The notes under the pieces: generated by a model
Told to the model about the DNA's origin: nothing
Database searches by the model: none
What the model saw: the letters and a program-made list of their open reading frames with translations, nothing else
Shown here: piece by piece, positions 21,701 through 36,700 of the stretch
Layout of the letters: each line of letters starts with the position of its first letter
Position numbering within the stretch: position 1 is the first letter of the stretch
Assembly: GCF_001027925.1 (NCBI RefSeq)
Contig: NZ_LECT01000053.1
Location: 31,515 to 95,514, forward strand
Origin: Rhodopirellula islandica
Lineage (GTDB): Bacteria; Planctomycetota; Planctomycetia; Pirellulales; Pirellulaceae
Reading direction: 5' to 3'
Length of the DNA: 64,000 nt
Position numbers and translations under genes: made by a program

Positions 21701-24700
21701 CCAACGACGGCGCGACGTTCTTTGAAGGATCATCTTTCAATATCATCACATCCGCGATGCTGGAAACCACGGATGTCGACAACACGACCGGCGAACTCAC
21801 CTACTCGGTGACGGGATCACCCAATCACGGCCAGCTGTCCATGGACGGCTCGGCTGCCACCTCGTTCACGCAAGCCGACATCAACGCGGGCCGGGTCACC
21901 TACGACCACTACGGCAGTGAAGACTTTTCGGACAGTTTTTCATTCAGTGTCGATGATGGCGTTGGCACGGCATCGACGGGGACGTTCAACATCACGCTGA
22001 CCCCAGTCAATGACAACGTTGTTGCGATCACCAGCGATGGTGGTGGAGCAACCGCCAGCATCGACGTGAATGAAACCGAGTCCTTCGTGACCCAGGTCAC
22101 CGCCAGCGATGGCGACTTACCCGGTGACACGATGACGTATTCGATCATCGGCGGAACCGACCAAGGCGATTTCACGATCGATGCCTCCGGCAACTTGACG
22201 TTTGTTAGCTCGCCCGACTACGAAAACGCGGACGACAGCGATCTGGACAACGTTTACGAAGTCACGGTCCAAGTCAGCGACGGCCTCTACACAGACAGCC
22301 AGACAATCAAGGTCACCGTTCAGGATGTGCAAAGCACCCTCCTGAATGTCACCACGACCTCGGACGTCGACGACACTGGGTTGGGTGCGAGCTACAGCAT
22401 TGAAGAGTTGTACGCGGTTGGTGGCGGCACCGATGGCGAAATTTCGCTTCGTGAAGCGATCACGGCAGCCAACAACACGCTCGGCCAAGACACCATCAAC
22501 TTTGCGATTCTCAACACCGATTCGGGGTACACCGGTACGGCGGGAACCGACGCGTACTGGCAAATCTCGCTCACCGCCGCTCTGCCGACGATCACCGAAT
22601 CCGTCATTTTGGACGGGACCTCACAAACCGTCTTTGGCGGGGACGTCAATCCAGGCACGCTTGGTGAGGTGACCGCGGCAGGCACAAACGGGCAAGCACT
22701 CAGCGATGTCGAGCGGCCTGAGATCGCCATCATCGGTGCTTCCGGATTCGACGGTCTGGTTGTGGGCGCCGACAACGTGACGGTGCAAGGGTTCTCGATG
22801 TACGGTTTCTCTTCCGATTCCGCCATCCACATCCAAGACGCCGTCCTAGATACCGCGATCAACTCGAACGTCTTCGGGGTGGCTCCTACCGGAATCGTCG
22901 ATCCCGGTGCCGCACTGAACAGCTTCAACCATGTGAAATCGTTGGGCGCGGACAACGGCACGCTGTCCAACAATATCTTTGCGTATTCCGAAGCAACGGG
23001 ATTCCATGCCAGCAATGCGTCCGACAATTGGTCCGTCACTGGCAACCAGTTCATCAACAGTGGCTACAACTACAGCAACGGTGACGCGATCGCGATGAAT
23101 GGGTCGACCGGCGGTACGATCGATGGGAACTACATCAGTGGCAGTTCGACGCAAGCGATCATTCTGTCAGGATCCAGTAGCGGCATCACGATCAGTGACA
23201 ACACGATCGTTGGTAACGGTGTCGGACCGATCATCGGCTCGCATGTGCAATACGATGCGATTGCGATGCGAAGTGGCACCAACAATGTCACTCTGATCCA
23301 GAACATCATCGCTGACAATTACGGCGCGGGAATCGTGGTCAACGACGGTGCCTTTGGCATTGAGATCACGGAGAATTCGATCGACGGCAACGGAACCATT
23401 TTGTCTCGCCAAGGTGCTGCTGCCAGTGACAGCGTCGGCATCGATTTGCAGGGTTCTGGCGAGGACGTCAACTTTGGCACGGCTCCCTACTACACGGTTA
23501 ATGATGCCGGTGACGCCGACACCGGTGGCAACTCCCTGCAAAACTTCCCCGTCATTTCTTCAGCGGTCAGCGACGGATCGCAAATCACGATCGCAGGAAC
23601 CTTCAACGGCATCGCCAATACGACGTTCACGTTGGAATTCTTCGATTCCGCAGAATACGCCAACGGCCACGGCCAGGGACGCACATTCCTGGGTTCCATG
23701 GAAGTCACCACGGACAGCTCGGGAAACGCAACGTTTAGCACTACCCTGACGGCATTCGTTTCGGCCAGCGACTTCGTCACGGCGACAGCAACCAACCAAA
23801 TCACCGAAGAAACGTCTGAGTTCGCGGCTCAGTTCGCGATCGACGGTCCCGTGTACGCCGCCGACAACAACGGTCACTTCGTGTTTGACGGTGACGACAT
23901 GATCACCATCGAAAACACCGTCAACTTGACGATGTCCGCGACGATGACGATGGAAGCCTGGGTCAAACCAGAAGATTCACTTCTCGCAAGGATGATCCTG
24001 AATAAAGAGGGCGAGTACGAAATTGGAATCGGTGACAACGGGAACCTGTGGTGGGCCTTCACCAACACCGATCCAGGCTGGGCGTGGCACGACACTGGCG
24101 TCACCGTATCAACGACCGAGTGGTCTCACATCGCCGTTTCCTACGACAACGGCACCGTCAACAGTTACATCAATGGTGAGCTGGTCGAAAGCTATGCCGG
24201 CAGCGGTTCAATCGGGGATGCACACCCGACGAAGAACGACTTGCTGATCGGCGGACGCATGAACAATCCAGCCGACCAATACTTCTTGGGTGGAATCGAC
24301 GACGTAAGAGTTTGGAACGTCGCTCGAACTCAGGCGGAGATCCAATCGAACTTGACGGCCGAATTGGCCGGTACCGAAGCAGGGCTGGTTGGATACTACA
24401 AGTTCGACAGCTCAGATGAAGTGGTGGTTGATCATTCAACCTTCGGACACAACAGTGAAGTCGGCATCGACGGGCAGAAGCCAACCTGGACCGGCATCAC
24501 CCTGACCGAAGATGCCACCTACACGGTGGACGCGTCCGGCGGAGTCCTGGCCAACGACATCGACCTGGATGGCGACTCCTTGACCGTCACTGAGATCAAT
24601 GGCGAAAACGCTGACATCGGCAACAACATCACGCTGCCATCAGGAGCAACGATTCAGCTGGAAGCCGACGGCAGCTTCAGCTACGTCCCCGGAACGACCT

Positions 24701-27700
24701 ATCAACACCTGAACGACGGTGAAACCGCCACCGAAACGTTCACGTACACCGTCAGCGATGGAAACGGCAACACCGACACCGCCTCGGCTACGATCACCAT
24801 CGTCGGCGGCAACGACGCGCCAATCGCATCGGCAATCGAGGGCACAACGCTCGACTATACCGAGGACGATGGATACGTCGCGATCACGGACACATTGACA
24901 CTCAGCGACGTCGACAATGCGAACCTTCAATCCGCCACCGTTACCATTGCGTCGGGGTTGGACAACGGTGAAGACACACTGTCTTTTGTCGACCAAAACG
25001 GCATCGTCGGTTCCTATGACGCAGGTACCGGAGTCCTGACACTGACGGGCACCGCCTCGGTTGCCGAATACCAAACCGCCTTGCGATCCATTCAGTTCGG
25101 CAACTCGGACGCCAACCCGGACACGACCACACGTACCGTTGAATTCACGGTCAACGATGGAAATGCAAATTCGAACGTTGGCTCGCGAGACATCGCAATC
25201 GAATCGATCAATGACGATCCCTACAACAGCGGATCATTGCCATCCAACGTCGTTGTCTTGGAAGATTCCGCAACAGCGATCGTCTTCACTGGTTTTGACC
25301 TGCGTGACGTCGACGGCAGCGGCGGACAAACGTTGACGATCAAACTGTCCACCGCGACGGGCGGGTTGTTGTTTGCATCGGACGGTGGTGGCGTCACGGT
25401 CACAGGAAACAACAGTGACTCAATGACTTTGTCGGGTACTCGTGGCGACCTGAATGCGTTCATGACCACCAGCGGTCTCATTCAGTATCTGCACGGGACC
25501 CCCAACACCGAAGGAACTGGCACCGACACGATCACCGTCATCGCCAATGACAACGGCAACACCGGCACCGGCGGGGGCACCGATCAAACGTTCGGCACGG
25601 TCCAAGTCGACATCACCAACGTGAACGATGCCCCCGGCGGAACCGACAACACGATCACGATTGACGAAGACGCTGCGTACACGTTCACGCTGGCTGACTT
25701 TGGTTACAGCGACATCGAGGGCGACTTGTTCGAATTCGTGCATATCGACACGCTGCCCGCCGACGGAACGATTCGATACAACGGAACCGCCTTTTCCGCA
25801 GGGAACTATGTCCACTACTCTGATATCAGCAGCGGCATGCTGACCTTCGAGCCAGTTGCGGATGAAAACGGCAGCGGTTACGCCAGCTTCACCTTCCGCG
25901 TCCAAGACGACGGCGGCACTGCGAACTCGGGAAGTGACATCGATCCGGTCGCCAACACGCTCACGTTCGACGTGACCCCAGTCAATGATGCCGCTAGTGT
26001 TCTGGCCGAAAACATCACCAGCAACGGCGACTTCACGACCGACCTAAGCGATTGGACCGTCACCGGAAATACGGACTGGGACAACAACCAAGTTCGATTT
26101 GGTCAGGTCGGAGGAGCGAACGGGACGATTTCGCAAACCATCACAACCGTGATCGGTGAAACTTACTACTTGGCCTTCGAGTATGGCGATGCCAGCGTCA
26201 GCCAATCCCAATCTTTGGATATCGAAGTTACCGGTGGCGGCAGTTTGCTATCCAAATCAATCGTTTCCGACATCACCGACAGTTCGACACAGCGATACAC
26301 CTACCGCTTCGTTGCAGATTCTACATCGACGACACTGACATTCACGGACACTTCCGTCGATCATTCCGGCGTGCGTGGCTACCTTGATGACATTGAAGTG
26401 CGGTCAAGCACACTTGTTGCCCAGCCTGCGGTCGACTACGCGGAAAATGATTCCCCTGTCCAAATCGATACCAGTCTCAACCTAGGTGATATCGACGACG
26501 ACGAATTGGAATCGGCTGTGATTGCCATCACGGGTGCGTATGCCGACGGCGAAGACATATTAAGTTTTGTCGACACAGTGAACATCACTGGGGTTTGGGA
26601 TTCCGGCTCTGGCACACTCACGCTTACCGGCACCGACACCCTTGACAACTACGAGGCAGCACTTCGCAGCGTCACGTACTTCAACACGAGCGACGCCCCA
26701 TCGACGGCCACGCGGACCGTTAGCTTCACCGTGAACGACGGTGACGCAGACTCGATGGTCAGTACGCAAGAAATCGAGATCACGGCGGTCAACGATGCGC
26801 CCATCGCCGTCAATGACCCGAGTGGGTTTGAGGCAGGAGTGCAAGCGAACGATCCGGTCGGCTACTGGCGGTTGGGCGAATCCAGCGGGACCACAGCGAT
26901 CGACGCTAGCGGAAACGGGAACGACGGAACCTACGACGGCGTCACGCTCGGTTCGACGGGTGCACCGACTAGCGGAACGGACACCGCTGTCGATTTCGAT
27001 GGTTCCAATGACAGTGTTGACCTTGGCGCTTTCGATGTCGATGGAACCGGGATCACCTTGTCGGCATGGATCAATGTCGACGACTTCGACAACGACCAAC
27101 AACGAATCATCTCGAAAGCAGAATCAACGGGCGGTTCCGGCGAAGACCAGCACTGGTGGATGCTCAGCACGGAAGCGAGCGGTGGCGATAACGTCCTGCG
27201 TTTCCGCGTGAAGGCAGGAGGCACGACCGACACGCTCGTCGCATCGTCCGGTGACATTGCCGTCGATCAATGGCACTTCGTTGCCGCGACGTACGACGAA
27301 GTAACCGGCTTGATGAAGCTGTACCTCAATGGCACCGAAGTCGGATCGCAAACACACTCGGTCGGCGGTGCGGTGTCCCAGGATGCGACGAAAACCGTGA
27401 CGATCGGTGCGAACCCGAACAACACCAACTACTTCGATGGCAGCATCGACGAAGTTGCCGTGTTCGACAAAGCACTCACACAGTCGCAGCTCCAAGACAT
27501 GCAAGCGAGCACAGGCGGCAACTATCAAGTCGACGAAGACCACACGCTCAGCGTCGACGCTGCCAATGGTGTCCTCGCCAACGACAGCGACCCTGAAAAC
27601 GATGCAATCACAGCGGTACTCGTCACCGGTCCAGCCAACGCCAGCAGCTTCACGCTGAACGCGGACGGTTCGTTCAGCTACACCGGCAACGCTGACTTCA

Positions 27701-30700
27701 ACGGCACCGACACATTCACGTACCGAGCCGACGATGGCAGCGGGCAATCGGAAATCGCGACCGCAACGATCAATGTGACCGGCGTCAACGACGCTCCAGA
27801 GATTGATTACGACTACGCCACCAGCTTTGACCTCATCACCGAAGACGATGTCGACAACAACGGACAAACCGTTGCGGATATTCTGGCCTCGTCCGGGCAG
27901 GACATCCTGACCGACGCCGACGACGACTCCGAGGGCATCGCGATCGTCATGTCCACCCCCGGCAATGGGACTTGGGAATACTCTACCAACGGCGGCACCG
28001 ACTGGACCGACATTGGCAACGTCAGCAACTCAAACGCACTGCTGCTGCAATCCACGGACCTGGTTCGATTCAACCCCAATGGCGAGCAGGGAACAACGGC
28101 CAGTATCGGATTCCGCGGCTGGGACCAAACCGCGGGAACCGCAGGCACGCACCACAACATCGCCGCCACGGGTGGCGAAACCGCGTTCAGCAGCAACACC
28201 GAATCGGCGTCCATCGTCGTCAGCGATCTCAACGATGCGCCGGTGCTCGACAACAGCGGCGACCTCAGCCTGTCCGCCCAAACTGAAGAGTCCGGCGCAC
28301 CCGTTGGCGAGGTCGGCACGGTCATCACCGACATCGTCTCGCTGGGTGGAAACGTCGCTGATGTGGATGCCAGTTCACAAATCGGAATCGCCGTCACCGA
28401 TGCCGACACAACCAATGGAACGTGGTGGTACACCGTCAACAGCGGTTCGACTTGGAACGCGTTGGGTAGCGTCAGCGACGTTTCCGCTCGCGTATTGAAC
28501 GCCAATAGCGCCACACGGATTTACTTCGAAGCGGACACTGACTTTGCTGGAACGGTCACTGACGCGATCACGTTCCGCGCTTGGGATCGGACGCTCGGCA
28601 GCAACGGTTCGATGCAAAACACCAGCACGAACGGCGGAGCCACCGCGTTCTCAACCGCCACAGAGACCGCCGACATCACCGTCAACAATGTCAACGACGC
28701 GCCGGTTCTGGACGACACCTACCTGTACACGCTGACGTCCATCAACGAAGACGACACCACCAACGGCGGCCAAACCGTCGCCTCGATTCTGGCCAGCAAC
28801 GCCGGTACCGGAATCACTGACGCCGACATGGGTGCCTCCGAAGGCATCGCGATCCGAGCAATCAGTGCTAGCAACGGCCACTGGGAATTTTCGACCAACG
28901 CCGGTTCTTTCTGGAACAATGTGGGCACGGTCAGTGCATCCAATTCGCTGGTCCTCGGATCCGACGACCTGCTCCGCTTCATCCCCGACGAAGTCGCCGG
29001 TGAACAGAGCAACTTGACCTTTGTCGCCTGGGACCAAACCGACGGATCGACCGCCGGGACCAAGGTCAGCAGCACCACCACTGGCGACTCCACCGCATTC
29101 AGTGACGAAGTCGCCGTCGCCCGGATCACGGTCACCGAAGTGAACGACGCTCCCAGCGGCAGCGACAACACCGTCACCACGCTTCGCGATCAAAATCTTG
29201 TTTTCGACGCGAGTGATTTCGGCTACAGCGATGTCGATGGCGATGGCTTCGAATCCGTCGTTGTTGACTCATTGGCAGCGGTTGGCACGTTGTACCTGGA
29301 CGCTGACAGCGACGGCGTGATCGATGCAGGCGAAGCGATTTCGGTCAATCAAGTGATCACCAAGACGCAAATCGAAGCGGGCCAATTCAAGTTCCAGCCA
29401 GTCGCAGGTGAATCCCAAGACGCTTATGACGAATTCACCTTCAGCGTCCGTGACGATGGTGGAACCAGCGACGGCGGTGTGAACACGGACACCACGCCAA
29501 ACACCATGACGATCGACGTCGATGACGCGTACCGCGTGGAAGGCAACATCCTGGAAGACGTCAACGGTGATTCCGTGCTGAGCGATGCCGTCGGTGTGTT
29601 CGGCGCCAAGGTCTACCTGTACCAAGACGCGGACGACGACGGAGTGATGTCGGCGGGAGATACGTTTTACGCATCCACCACGACCGACGCAGGCGGGTTC
29701 TACTCGTTCACCAGCTTGATCGACGACACCTACTTCGTCATCGTCGACTCCAGCACCATCAATGCAGACGCCGGATACAACACCGGATATGACAGCAACG
29801 ATGTGCAAGCGGAGCAAACCTATGGCGTCGCGGGTGCCGCCCTCGGGACCGGGTTCCTAAGTTCGGACGGTTCGTTATTCGGTGGTCGAGACGCGGGAAC
29901 CGATGACAACTCGGCTTCACTGCTGACCGCTCAACATGTGACTCGCGTGACCGTCAGCGGTGCGGACGTCGCGGACATTGATTCTGGTTTCAGTTTCAAC
30001 ACGGTTACGAATGTCAACGATTCTGGCCAAGGCAGCCTGCGCCAATTCATCGACAACGCCAACGCAATCAGCGGCGGCAATGAGATGCGATTCGTGCCAG
30101 GAGTGGCCACGAACACGACCGACGGCAGCGGAAACGACTGGTGGACCATCCAATTGACATCGGTACTTTCCACGATCGAAGACATGCAAACGATCCTCGA
30201 CGGAACCGCCTATTCGTCCGCGGACGGAACGACCGTGCTCGATTCCAACGCCGGACAAATCGGTACCGGCGGAACCGTGGGCTTGGGAGCAGACGGGATC
30301 TTGGGGACCGGCGATGACGTCACCCTCGCACAATTCGACCGAACCGAACTCGAAATCGTCGGAATTTCCACCGCCTCCCGCGTCCTAGTCTTCGAAGGCG
30401 ATGATGCGGAACTGCGTGACGTTGCGATCCGCAAAACCTCCAACGGAACCACCACCAGTGCTCTGGTGTACTTCAGTGGCGACGACGGCGTCTTGGCGGA
30501 CTCGTTGATCGGTACGTCCGCAGACGGAACCGCCTACGGAGTTACCGGAACCGCCGGCAACTTGGTCTCCTTCAGCGGTTCAGAGAATGCCATCGTCACG
30601 GACAATTACTTCGGCTACGCCGGCACTGGCATGATCACCGCTTTGGGAGTTTCCGATTCCACCAACGCCCTCGTCTCTGGCAATGAACTCGACGGTGAGT

Positions 30701-33700
30701 TTCAATTCGGGATTAGCGCGTATAGCGACAACATGCTGGTCACCGGAAACCTGATCGACGGCGTGACAGGCGGTTTCGGAATCGGCACGTTCTATGGCCC
30801 GCGAACCGGCATGATCGTGGAAAACAACACGGTTCGTAGCACAACCGGCTACGGTGCCATCGTGGCTGGTTATGGATCCGTTGACGAAACCATTCGCTAC
30901 AACATCGTTCACGACAACACCAACGCGATCGTCGTTCGAGGCGATGGATCCACCTTCGATGAAGCTGAGAATGCTGTCATCTCGATGAACTCGGTCTACA
31001 ACAACACCGGCCCAGGAATCGCCAATGCTGACACGGATGTCAATGACGGCATCCTGGACACCGACCAAGCCAACGATGGCATCGATCATCCGATCATCAC
31101 CGATGCCAACCTGGACGGAACGGATTTGTCGCTGTCCGGGTACGTGGGTGCTGCTGCGAATGACACGGACTTTGCCGGCGCACGAGTCGAGTTCTTCTTG
31201 TCCGATGGTGACGGAGAAGGAGAAACCTACCTTGGTTTCCTGACCACCGATGCCAATGGGAACTACAACGGAACCCTCACCGTCAGCGGCGTCGTCGACA
31301 CCAACTCGATTGTTGCGACCGCAACTCTGGCGGGAAGCGGCACCTCTGAATTTGGAAACGAATTCGGCGTCAATGTGGCTCCGCTGCTGAGCCTCCCCGG
31401 ACCACAAACGGCCACCGAAGACATTTCGCATTCCATCAACGGGCTGTCAGTCGGCGATGCGGACACCAATGTGACTTCCGTCGTTCTTTCGGTCAGCAAC
31501 GGGACACTCAACATCACCTTGGACGGTTCCGCCACGATCTCTTCGGGAGCCAATGATTCAGCAACGCTGACCATTTCCGGCACACAGGATGAAATCAACA
31601 ACACCCTGGCATCGCTCGCCTACCAAGGCAACGCGAACTACAACGGCAGCGATACCCTGACGGTTCTCGCAACCGACGATGGCGGATTGACCGACACCAA
31701 CAACGTCGCCATCACCATCACCCCGGTGAACGATGCCCCAACCTTTGATACCGGCGGATCCACCACGCTGACGACGATCACCGAAGACGATTTCAACAAC
31801 GCGGGTGACACAGTCGCATCCATCATCGCCAGTGCGGGAGGGAACCGAATCACCGATCCCGACTCCGGTGCGGTCGAAGGCATCGCCATTCGAGCTCACA
31901 GCACTTCTTCGGGAACCTGGCAATACCAGCTCGATGGCACTGGCTCGTGGGTCGACTTTGGTACCATCAGTCCCAGCAGTGCATTGTTGTTGCGAGCCGA
32001 AGACCTCGTCCGATACGTCCCCAACGGAGAAACCGGAGAAGAAGTCTGGATCAGCGTCCGAGCGTGGGACCAAACGTCCGGTTCGGCCGGCGACAGAATC
32101 AACTCCAATTCCACCGGCGGATCCACGTCCATCAGCGATGGAACCAAGTACGCGTACCTTACCGTCACAGATGTCAATGACGCCCCCGCGGTGACGAGCC
32201 CCACCACCGCAACCGTCGCCGAAGGCGGTTCGCTGACATTCGACATCGCTGGCGCCGGCATCCTCGACACCTCCGATGTGGACGGTGACAACTTAACTGT
32301 CACCGTGACCGCCGACCACGCCGCAATCGCTCTGTCGCAAACCACCGGGCTGACCGTGATTGACGGCGATGGCAGCGATGGAACACTGCAGTTCAGCGGC
32401 AGCACGGCCGATATCGACTCGGCGTTGTACGGTTTGGATTACGACTCCCAAGCCGGCTACAACGGCAGTGCGTCCCTGGTCGTCTTGGTCGACGACGGAT
32501 CACTGACCGATTCGACCACCGTTGCAATCACGGTTACGCCTGGGCAAACCGTTTTCGTTTGGGACGGCGGCGGAACGACCAACGACTGGACCGACGCGGA
32601 TAACTGGGACCATGACCTGGTTCCCGAAGCCGACGACATTGTGGTGTTCGACGCAACCAGCACAAAAGCATCGACCGTTGACGCGTCGTTTGCAGGTGCG
32701 ATCTCTCAAATCAACGTGACCGCGGATTACACCAACACCATCACGCAGGCGGTTGACCTCAATGTGACCGGCGACATGAGCTTCCTGGGCACAACCTGGA
32801 ACGCCAACGGAGCGACACTCGACGTCGACGGTGACTTTACCGTGACCGACCTTCGCAGTGGTGGCGGCGACCTGTTCTTTGGCGGCGACTACACCCAAAC
32901 CGGTGGCGCGAACAACTTCAGCGGCACCTGGACATTCGATTCGACGGACGCGCAAACGATCGAAACCTCGCGAACGATCGGTTCCGTCGATCTGGTCTCC
33001 GGTGCCACCATCACTTTTGCAAGCGACCTGAGCGTATCGGGTGACCTCGCTCACTCGTCAGGCGATGTCGACTTGAACGGATACGAAGTCAGCTTGGACG
33101 GAACGGGCAACCAACTCATTGACGCGGTTGGATTGACGTTCGACGACTTCGAATTCAACAACGCGACCGGAACCATCACGATCAGCGGCGGATTGGACAT
33201 CGACGGCGACCTGACCTACACCAACGCCGCGACGATCAACGGAGCTGGCATCCTCGCATCGGGCAACGTCATCACAACGGATGATGCGATCTCCGGCACC
33301 AGCTTGCTGACTCTTGATGGAACGGGTGATCAGCAGATCTCGACCGGCGGCGGAACCGGTGAACTTGGTAACTTGGAAATCAACAAGGCATCCGGCACCG
33401 TTCAGTTGCTCGACGACATCGAACTGGGCGGCGACTTCACCCACGCATCTGGTGGCTTCAACGCGAACGGCAACACGGTCGAGTTCCAAGGCCACAACAC
33501 GACCATCACCGCGGGATCCGCTACGTTCGACAACGTGATTCTCAACAGCACCGTGTCTGGAACGCGAGGGATCGTCGGTACGCTGGATGTCGATGGTGAC
33601 TTCACGTTCCTCAATGCAGGCACGCTCAACGGTGGCCAAATCACCGTCGCCGGCGACATGGTCTTCAGCGATGCGTCCTACAGCGGCACCACGATGATTG

Positions 33701-36700
33701 TTGCCGACGGCACCGGAAATCAAATGATTTCCGCAGGTGTGGCCGGAGCAAAAGTGGAACAACTGACAATCAACAAAGCGTCTGGCACGTTCACCTTCGG
33801 CACCGACCTGACCATTTCCGCCAGCCTCACTCACACTGCGGGAACGGTAGCTGACGTCGCCCACACAATCACGTTTGGCAACAACTCCGGCACGATCAGT
33901 GCCAGCTCGATCAACTTCGATGACGTGATCATTGATTCCAGCAACAACAAGAATATCTCTGGCGTCCTGAACGTCGGCGGTGACCTGACGATCGAACGAG
34001 TTGCCAACCTCAACGTGGGCGACATCCGGGTCTCGGGGAACGTCACCTCCAACGACACGGTTGTCGGTGGCGACGCGACGCTGACTCTCGTCGGTACCGG
34101 CGATCAAACGATCTCTGGCGACGACTTGGCCGGCGGCGATATCACGATCAGCAAAGCATCCGGGTCGGTGATCCTGGCCGATGCCTTGGTACTTGATGGA
34201 ACCAACCAAGACATTCTCGTGACCAGCGGCACGCTGGACCTGAACGGTCAATCGATCACGACGACCGGCAACGTGACCGTCGATGCTGCCACACTGATCG
34301 GAAGTGGTTCGATCAACAACAATCTGACGGTCCAAAATGGAGCCATCGTTCGTCTCGCTGCTAGCTCCACCAGCGTCCACGATACGATCGCGGTCGGCGG
34401 CGACCTCACCATCAGCGCCGACAGCGAACTGCAATTGGATCTCACCGGTGTGACCACCGGCGGCTACCTGAATGACTTGTTCACGTCCAGCTCATTGGCT
34501 GGTATCTGGACCGACATCACGCTGCTCAACGATTCCGTCGGCTTCACCGCCTACGACGAATACAACTCGCCAACCGGCGCGGTTCATATTTTCTTGAACT
34601 CCAACCCCACCGGAGCAATCGCGGACGTCAACGTCAACGAAGACGCCCCCGACACGGTCATCGATCTGGACGCCGCCTTCAGCGATCTCGAACATGCCGA
34701 CAACGAATTGACCTACAGCCTTGTTGGCTACACCAGCCCCACATTGCTCGACTCAGCCACCATCGACAACGGCACCGGCACGCTGACACTGGATTACGCT
34801 GCCGACCAAAACGGCACCTACCAAATCACCGTCCGAGCCACCGACGCACGCGGTGAATACACCGATGTCGCGTTCGACGTGAATGTGTCCAACGTCAACG
34901 ATGCTCCGGAAGTCACTGCTCCCGCCACAGCCACCGTTGCCGAAGGTGGATCGCTTACCTTCGACAACGCCGGTGCCGGACTGATCGACACCGACGACAT
35001 CGACGGAGACAACCTGACCGTCACGTTGACGGCGGACCACGCGTCCATCGCTCTGGTTCAAACCACTGGCCTGACCGTGACCGACGGTGACGGCAGCGAC
35101 GGTACGTTGCAGTTCAGCGGCAGCATCGCCGATATCGACGCGGCACTCGACGGCCTGACCTATGACTCGCAGGTGGGTTACAGCGGTTCGGCGACGTTGG
35201 CCGTGCTGGTCGACGATGGCAGTCTGACCGACTCGACCACGGTCGCGATCACCGTCACACCTGGCCAGACCACCTTTGTCTGGGACGGCGGTGGATCCAC
35301 CAACGACTGGACGGATGCGGCCAACTGGGACCATGACTTGGTCCCCGGCCCCGAAGACATCGTGGTTTTCAACGCCACCAGCATCAAAGACGCGACGGTC
35401 GATGCGGCGTTTGCGGGATCCATCTCACAAATCATCGTGACAGCGGACTATTCCGGCGACCTGTTGCTTGCTCGCGCATTGAACGTGACAGAGGATGCGA
35501 CCTTGAGCGGAACCGGCACTCTCAACACCGATGGCTTCACGCTGGACATCGACGGAGACTTTGTGTCAACGATCGGCTTGGATGTCTACGGTTCCACCTT
35601 GAACTTTGGCGGCAACGTCGATGTCTCCGCCTCGACTAGCAACGTGGGCCTATCGGACTGGGTGCTCGATGGCACGGGCGACCAAAACGTTGACATCTCC
35701 TCGTTGGTCGGCTCGATCGAATTCGCTTCCGCCGGCACCGTCACAATCGCCGACTCGCTCGATGTGTATCAAAAGATCACCTACACCAGTGGCACAGTGG
35801 ATTTCAATGGTCAAACACTCTACTTGACCGGCAATTCGTCACGGACGATCGACGCGGAGGGAATCACGTTTGCTTCGGTTGTGGTTGATACCGGCGGGTC
35901 GATCTCGATCGTTGGCGACTTCGATATCGACGGTGATCTAACCCTGACCCGTTTGTCATCCTTCACGAATGGTTTTTGGGACGATGGGCGTCTGTTGGTC
36001 AGCGGCGACATCCATGCCTCTGATTCCGGTTGGACCGGGGATGCAGTGTTCCTGATCGATGGCAGCGGAGATCAAACCGTGACCACCGACAGCGGTGCGA
36101 GCATGCTCCGCAATGTCGATATCAACAAGTCCGGCGGAACCCTGACGTTTGACGATGACATCACCTTCCAGGGTTCGCTGACGCACACGACAGGCTCGGT
36201 TGACTTGGCTTCGGTCAAGACGAGCTTCAGTGGATCGGGTCTTCAACTGGATACAGCCGGCATCACGCTGGGTGATGTGGAGTTCGTCTCCAATGCCGAG
36301 TTCACTCTGTCCAGCGACCTGGACATCGACGGTGACTTGCTGATTTCCAGCATGACGGGCATCAGTTCGGGCGGTGACCTGCACGTCGCCGGCAACGTCA
36401 ACAGCACCGAAACCTCCGTCACGGGCGACTTCGGCATCATTCTCGATGGAACTGGCGATCAAACGATCGGCGGAGAGGACTTGACCGACGGGACCGTGAC
36501 AATTGACAAGGCGTCCGGCATCGCTTCCCTCTTGAATGACTTCGGCAACGCTCAAACCATCCAATTGTTGCAGGTCAACTCGGGAACACTGGATCTTGCC
36601 GGGTTCAACGTCGACACGGTGGACGGATTGCTTGTCAACGGCGGAACCATCGTCGGTGGCGGCAGTGTGACTGATGATCTTGTCGTGCAGAACGGCGCAG

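Noticed and set aside
33058..34434. 458-codon open frame on the minus strand inside the giant gene
   Set aside because: It mirrors the Asp/Thr/Gly-rich codons of the plus-strand repeats. Such codons give long antisense frames. The translation has no family pattern and no plausible Shine-Dalgarno.
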